Below the pieces are notes generated by a model. The model ran no database searches, was not told where the DNA came from, and saw only the letters and a program-made list of their open reading frames with translations. From positions 1-7,905 of the forward strand of contig SBBV01000522.1 in NCBI GenBank assembly GCA_005240015.1: a stretch of DNA of 7,905 bases, read 5' to 3'. Position 1 is the stretch's first letter. Every line of letters begins with the position of its first letter. The DNA comes from Candidatus Odyssella thessalonicensis (lineage in GTDB: Bacteria; Pseudomonadota; Alphaproteobacteria; Bin65). Position numbers and translations under genes: made by a program. Positions 4,975-7,905 of this stretch are shown piece after piece.

Positions 4975-5830
4975 GCGCCCGGCCGCGCGGCCGGGGACGC
5001 CGACGCGCCCCACGCTGGGGGCGGGCGGCGCCGCGTTCATCCTCTACCTGCTGCCGATGCCGCTGCTCGGAAAGGCGTTCTACGAGCTGATCCTGCGCGG
5101 CCGCTTCGGCGGCTTCGTGATCTCGCTGGCGCTGTTCGCCCTCTTCATCCTCGGCGCCGAGCTGGCGCGGCGCGGCATCGCGCGCACGCGCGAATTCCAG
5201 GCGCGCAAGGTGGCGCTCGCCGGTGGCCCGCCGCTCAAGAGCATGGGCACGATCGTGATCGCGCTGGCGACGTTCCTCACCGCGTTCTTCGCGGCCAATC
5301 AGTCGCTGCCGGCCGCGATCGCGATCGCGCTCGGCTCGGCCTTGGGCATGTTCCTCACCTACGGGCTCGACGCGCGCGGCGCCAAGGGTGTCGCCGCCGA
5401 CGCCGGCGTCAGCGCCGAGGACGTGCATGGCGCGCTCAACGAGGCGCGCTCGCGCATCGCCGCCATCGAGGAGGCGGCCAAGCGCTTCGCCGGCGACAAG
5501 GCCTGGGAGATGCGCCAGAAGATCCGCGACGTCGTGTCGGCGGCGGGCAAGGTGCTGCACCTGATCGAAGAGGACCCGCGCGATCTGCGCCGCGCGCGCA
5601 AGTTCCTGAACGTGTACTTGGACAGCGCCAAGACCGTGACCGAGAACTACGCCGCGATCTCGGCCAAGGCGCATGCGCCCGAAATGGAGGCGAAGTTCGC
5701 CGCCGTGCTCGACGACTTGAAGAAGACCTGCGAGGAGCAATACACGAAGCTGCTCGAGAACGACACGCTCGACCTCGATGCGCAGATCGAGGTGCTGAAG
5801 GTGAGGCTGACGAAGGAAGGGCTGAGCTGA
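4949..5830 (+). CDS. xpaC: XpaC-family membrane protein
   Basis: 293 residues. A Pro/Arg-rich cytoplasmic N-terminus leads to four hydrophobic segments arranged as two hairpins (about 28-48, 54-73, 98-116 and 120-140). A long helical cytoplasmic part follows, from about 155 to the end. The conserved XpaC core is visible as LHLIEEDPRDLRRARKFLN (203-221) followed by VYLDSAKTVTENY. The family is annotated as 5-bromo-4-chloroindolyl phosphate hydrolysis protein, from a Bacillus screening phenotype; no phosphatase motif is visible and true enzymatic activity is doubtful. In Bacillus xpaC is next to the TelA homologue yaaN, as it is here with telA 89 bases downstream. No clear Shine-Dalgarno sequence precedes the ATG, so coupling to the overlapping small ORF is likely. 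It probably anchors TelA or a partner at the inner membrane; this is inference. Confidence 0.85.
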   Translation: MTQPLSAAERPAARPGTPTRPTLGAGGAAFILYLLPMPLLGKAFYELILRGRFGGFVISLALFALFILGAELARRGIARTREFQARKVALAGGPPLKSMGTIVIALATFLTAFFAANQSLPAAIAIALGSALGMFLTYGLDARGAKGVAADAGVSAEDVHGALNEARSRIAAIEEAAKRFAGDKAWEMRQKIRDVVSAAGKVLHLIEEDPRDLRRARKFLNVYLDSAKTVTENYAAISAKAHAPEMEAKFAAVLDDLKKTCEEQYTKLLENDTLDLDAQIEVLKVRLTKEGLS

Positions 5831-5919
5831 GCGATGAGGGTTCGACGTGCATCGGCCCCTAGGGCGGAAAGGCTCGATCTACGACAATCGATACAACCGA
5901 CTTAACAGGGACACGGACC

Positions 5920-7080
5920 ATGGCTTCCACTGAAACGCAGACACCGGCAACCGGCATGCCCACGATGGCGGCGCCCGCGCAGCCGCTCGACAAGCCCGTC
6001 GTCGCCTACAAGGACGCCGACGCGGCCGCCAAAGGCCGGATCGAGAACGCGCTCGGCGAGCTCAACATCAAGGACAGCAACTCGGTCATCTTCTTCGGCG
6101 CCCGCGCGCAGGAGCAGCTCACCTCGATCTCCGAGAACATGCTGGAAGGCGTGCGCAACAAGGACACCGGCCCGGCCGGCGCGGCGCTCTCCGAAATGCT
6201 GACGCGCCTGCGCGGCTTCAAGGTCGACGACCTCGACCCCAGGAACAAGCCGGGCTTCTTCGGCCGGCTGCTCGGCTCGGCCAACCCGATCGCGAAGTTC
6301 GTGCAGCAGTACGAGGAGGTGAGGAAGCAGATCGATTCGGTCTCGAACCGCCTCGACGGCCACAAGAACAAGCTGATGGAGGATATCGTAAAGCTCGACC
6401 GGCTCTACGAGGCGAACCTCCAATACTACCACACGCTCGCCGACTACATCGCGGCCGGCGACGAGATGCTGCGCCGGCTCGACGGCGAGGTGATCCCGCA
6501 GATGGCCAAGGCAGCCGAGGGCGGCGACATGCTGAAGGCGCAGGAGCTGCGCGACATGCGCCAGATGCGCGACGATCTCGAGCGGCGCGTGCATGACTTG
6601 AAGCTCACGCGCCAGGTGGCGATGCAGAGCCTGCCCTCGATCCGCCTCGTGCAGGAGAACGACAAGAGCCTCGTCACCAAGATCAACTCGACAATGGCCA
6701 ACACGATTCCGCTCTGGAAGCAGCAGCTCGCCCAGGCGGTGACGATCTACCGCGCGAGCGAGGCGGCGAAGACGGTGAAGGAGGCGACCGACCTCACCAA
6801 CGAGCTCCTGAAGAAGAACGCCGACATGCTGCGCCAGGCCAACAAGGAGACGCGCGAGCAGATCGAACGCGGCATCGTCGACATCGAGGCGGTGAAGCAC
6901 GCGCATGCGCAGCTCATCGCCACGATCGAGGAGAGCCTCCAGATCGCCGACGAGGGCAAGAAGAAGCGGGCCGAGGCAGAAAAGGAGCTGACGGGCCTCG
7001 AATCCTCGCTCAAGACGGCGCTAGCGCAAGCCTCGGCACGCGCGCAGGGCGCCGCTCCGCCGGCCGCGCCGAAACCGTAA
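5920..7080 (+). CDS. telA: TelA family toxic-anion (tellurite) resistance protein
   Basis: 386 residues, a normal length for TelA. After a disordered N-terminus (1-25) almost the whole chain is helical and charged, as expected of this soluble, coiled-coil-rich family. Recognisable blocks are EDIVKLDRLYEANLQYYHTL (154-173), and SIRLVQENDKSLV (240-252) running into NSTMANTIPLWKQQ, the family's most conserved stretch. A long helix rich in Glu and Lys leads to an Ala/Pro tail. TelA proteins are linked to resistance to tellurite and to some cell-wall-active agents; the mechanism is not known, and membrane maintenance is often proposed. No transmembrane helix, so cytoplasmic or peripheral. Preceded by AGGGA 10 bases before the ATG, a modest site. 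It lies between xpaC and an SPFH-domain gene, consistent with one module. Confidence 0.93.
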   Translation: MASTETQTPATGMPTMAAPAQPLDKPVVAYKDADAAAKGRIENALGELNIKDSNSVIFFGARAQEQLTSISENMLEGVRNKDTGPAGAALSEMLTRLRGFKVDDLDPRNKPGFFGRLLGSANPIAKFVQQYEEVRKQIDSVSNRLDGHKNKLMEDIVKLDRLYEANLQYYHTLADYIAAGDEMLRRLDGEVIPQMAKAAEGGDMLKAQELRDMRQMRDDLERRVHDLKLTRQVAMQSLPSIRLVQENDKSLVTKINSTMANTIPLWKQQLAQAVTIYRASEAAKTVKEATDLTNELLKKNADMLRQANKETREQIERGIVDIEAVKHAHAQLIATIEESLQIADEGKKKRAEAEKELTGLESSLKTALAQASARAQGAAPPAAPKP

Positions 7081-7187
7081 ACCAATCGGACTAGGTGACG
7101 CGCGCGCCTCGGGGCCCGTAAGCTTCACCGTAATCGCGATCAGCCGGCCGTGACGGGCGCCGGCGGCGTTTCAAGGAGTGTCCCGCA

Positions 7188-7905
7188 ATGGGCCTGTTCG
7201 ACAAGATCCGCGGCGAATTCATCGACATCATCGAATGGACCGATTCGTCCAACGACACGATGGTCTATCGCTTCGAGCGCCACGGCAACGAGATCAAATA
7301 CGGCGCCAAGCTCACCGTGCGCGAGAGCCAGGTCGCGGTCTTCGTCAACGAGGGCAAGATTGCCGACGTGTTCCAGCCCGGCATGTACACGCTCGAGACG
7401 CAGAACGTGCCGATCCTCTCGACGCTCCAGGGCTGGAAATACGGCTTCAACAGCCCATTCAAAGCCGAGGTCTACTTCGTCAATACGCGCCGCTTCACCG
7501 ACATGAAATGGGGCACCAAGAACCCCGTCATGATGCGCGACAAGGAATTCGGCATGGTGCGGCTGCGCGCGTTCGGCACCTACGAGATGCGCGTCAAGGA
7601 CGCGCCGAAGTTCTTGAAGGAGATCGTCGGCACCGACGACAAGTTTCACACCGACGAGGTGTCCGAGCAGCTCCGCAACATCCTGGTCTCGAAGTTCACG
7701 AATCTCATCGGCAATGCCGGCATCCCGGTGCTCGATCTCGCCGGCAACTACGACCAGCTCGGCAAGCTCTTGACCGAGCGGATCGCGCCCGAGTTCGACG
7801 AATACGGCATCAATCTCACCAAGATCCTGGTCGAGAACATCTCGCTGCCGCCCGAGGTCGAGGCCGCGATCGACAAGCGCACGAGCATGGGCGTCGTCGG
7901 CGATC
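7188..7905 (+). CDS. SPFH-domain protein, YdjI/COG4260 type (3' end outside window)
   Basis: The first 239 codons are open to the window edge. The N-terminus MGLFDKIRGEFIDIIEWTD, then LTVRESQVAVFVNEGKIADV and GWKYGFNSPFKAEVYFVNT, is highly typical of the bacterial SPFH branch annotated as virion core protein-like or membrane protease subunit. The SPFH (band 7) domain spans about 45-220, ending ENISLPPEVEAAIDKRTSMG. Full-length members usually carry a C-terminal zinc-ribbon or similar tail, not visible here. SPFH proteins oligomerise on membranes and scaffold stress responses; in Bacillus, YdjI is linked to PspA-type envelope-stress proteins. There is no N-terminal membrane helix. The start is firm: AAGGAG lies 9 bases upstream. 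It follows telA by 107 bases, so it is probably in the same module, although a separate promoter is not excluded. Confidence 0.93.
   Translation, partial: MGLFDKIRGEFIDIIEWTDSSNDTMVYRFERHGNEIKYGAKLTVRESQVAVFVNEGKIADVFQPGMYTLETQNVPILSTLQGWKYGFNSPFKAEVYFVNTRRFTDMKWGTKNPVMMRDKEFGMVRLRAFGTYEMRVKDAPKFLKEIVGTDDKFHTDEVSEQLRNILVSKFTNLIGNAGIPVLDLAGNYDQLGKLLTERIAPEFDEYGINLTKILVENISLPPEVEAAIDKRTSMGVVGD

Noticed and set aside
5902..6906. Minus-strand open frame of 334 codons
   Set aside because: It lies wholly antisense to telA, which has clear family motifs. Its Leu/Val/His-rich translation is typical of a shadow frame.
1..7905. CRISPR array, rRNA or riboswitch
   Set aside because: No regularly spaced repeats beyond the two copies at 24-63, and no rRNA or known riboswitch core was recognised by reading.

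Overview
The window looks like chromosomal DNA of a GC-rich alphaproteobacterium. The evidence is the strong G/C preference at third codon positions, a tRNA-Arg(CCG) gene with an encoded CCA, a perfect TTAA-N7-TTAA CtrA-type box placed in front of a Flp-type pilin gene, and proteins that resemble alphaproteobacterial families. No genus can be named from the sequence alone.

Layout. Positions 1-255 hold no gene. They carry a tandem pair of 17-base repeats that look like debris from an insertion-sequence end, and a G-rich repeat ending in a strong hairpin. Next, on the minus strand, is a secreted six-EF-hand protein (256-939). A tRNA-Arg (1153-1229) reads towards a two-gene minus-strand operon of exported proteins: a small PAN/apple-domain protein (2094-2474) followed 16 bases later by a cysteine- and tryptophan-rich protein of unknown function (1268-2077). 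Divergent from that operon is an NTF2/SnoaL-like protein (2605-3021). It is followed by a roughly 90-base palindromic element with imperfect terminal inverted repeats.

A very short gene at 3170-3298 (minus) encodes a Flp-type (type IVb) pilin of about 42 residues. It sits behind a CtrA-type promoter, and that promoter abuts the intrinsic terminator of the next minus-strand unit: an MBL-fold hydrolase of the YcbL/glyoxalase-II type (3930-4580) followed by a DoxX-like membrane protein (3429-3845).

From 4822 to the right edge the plus strand carries what looks like one functional module: a 50-residue single-span membrane protein overlapping an XpaC-family membrane protein, then a TelA-family protein, then the start of an SPFH-domain protein of the YdjI/COG4260 type that is cut by the window edge. 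XpaC and TelA are a recurrent pair associated with tellurite and other toxic-anion or membrane stress, and an SPFH scaffold beside them fits an envelope-stress role. A perfect TGTGA-N6-TCACA palindrome (CRP/FNR-family consensus) lies in the divergent region between the hydrolase and this module, just upstream of a possible -35/-10 pair. The most noteworthy observations are the short pilin gene with its CtrA box, the CRP-like site, and the small membrane ORF fused by overlap to the XpaC-TelA-SPFH module.
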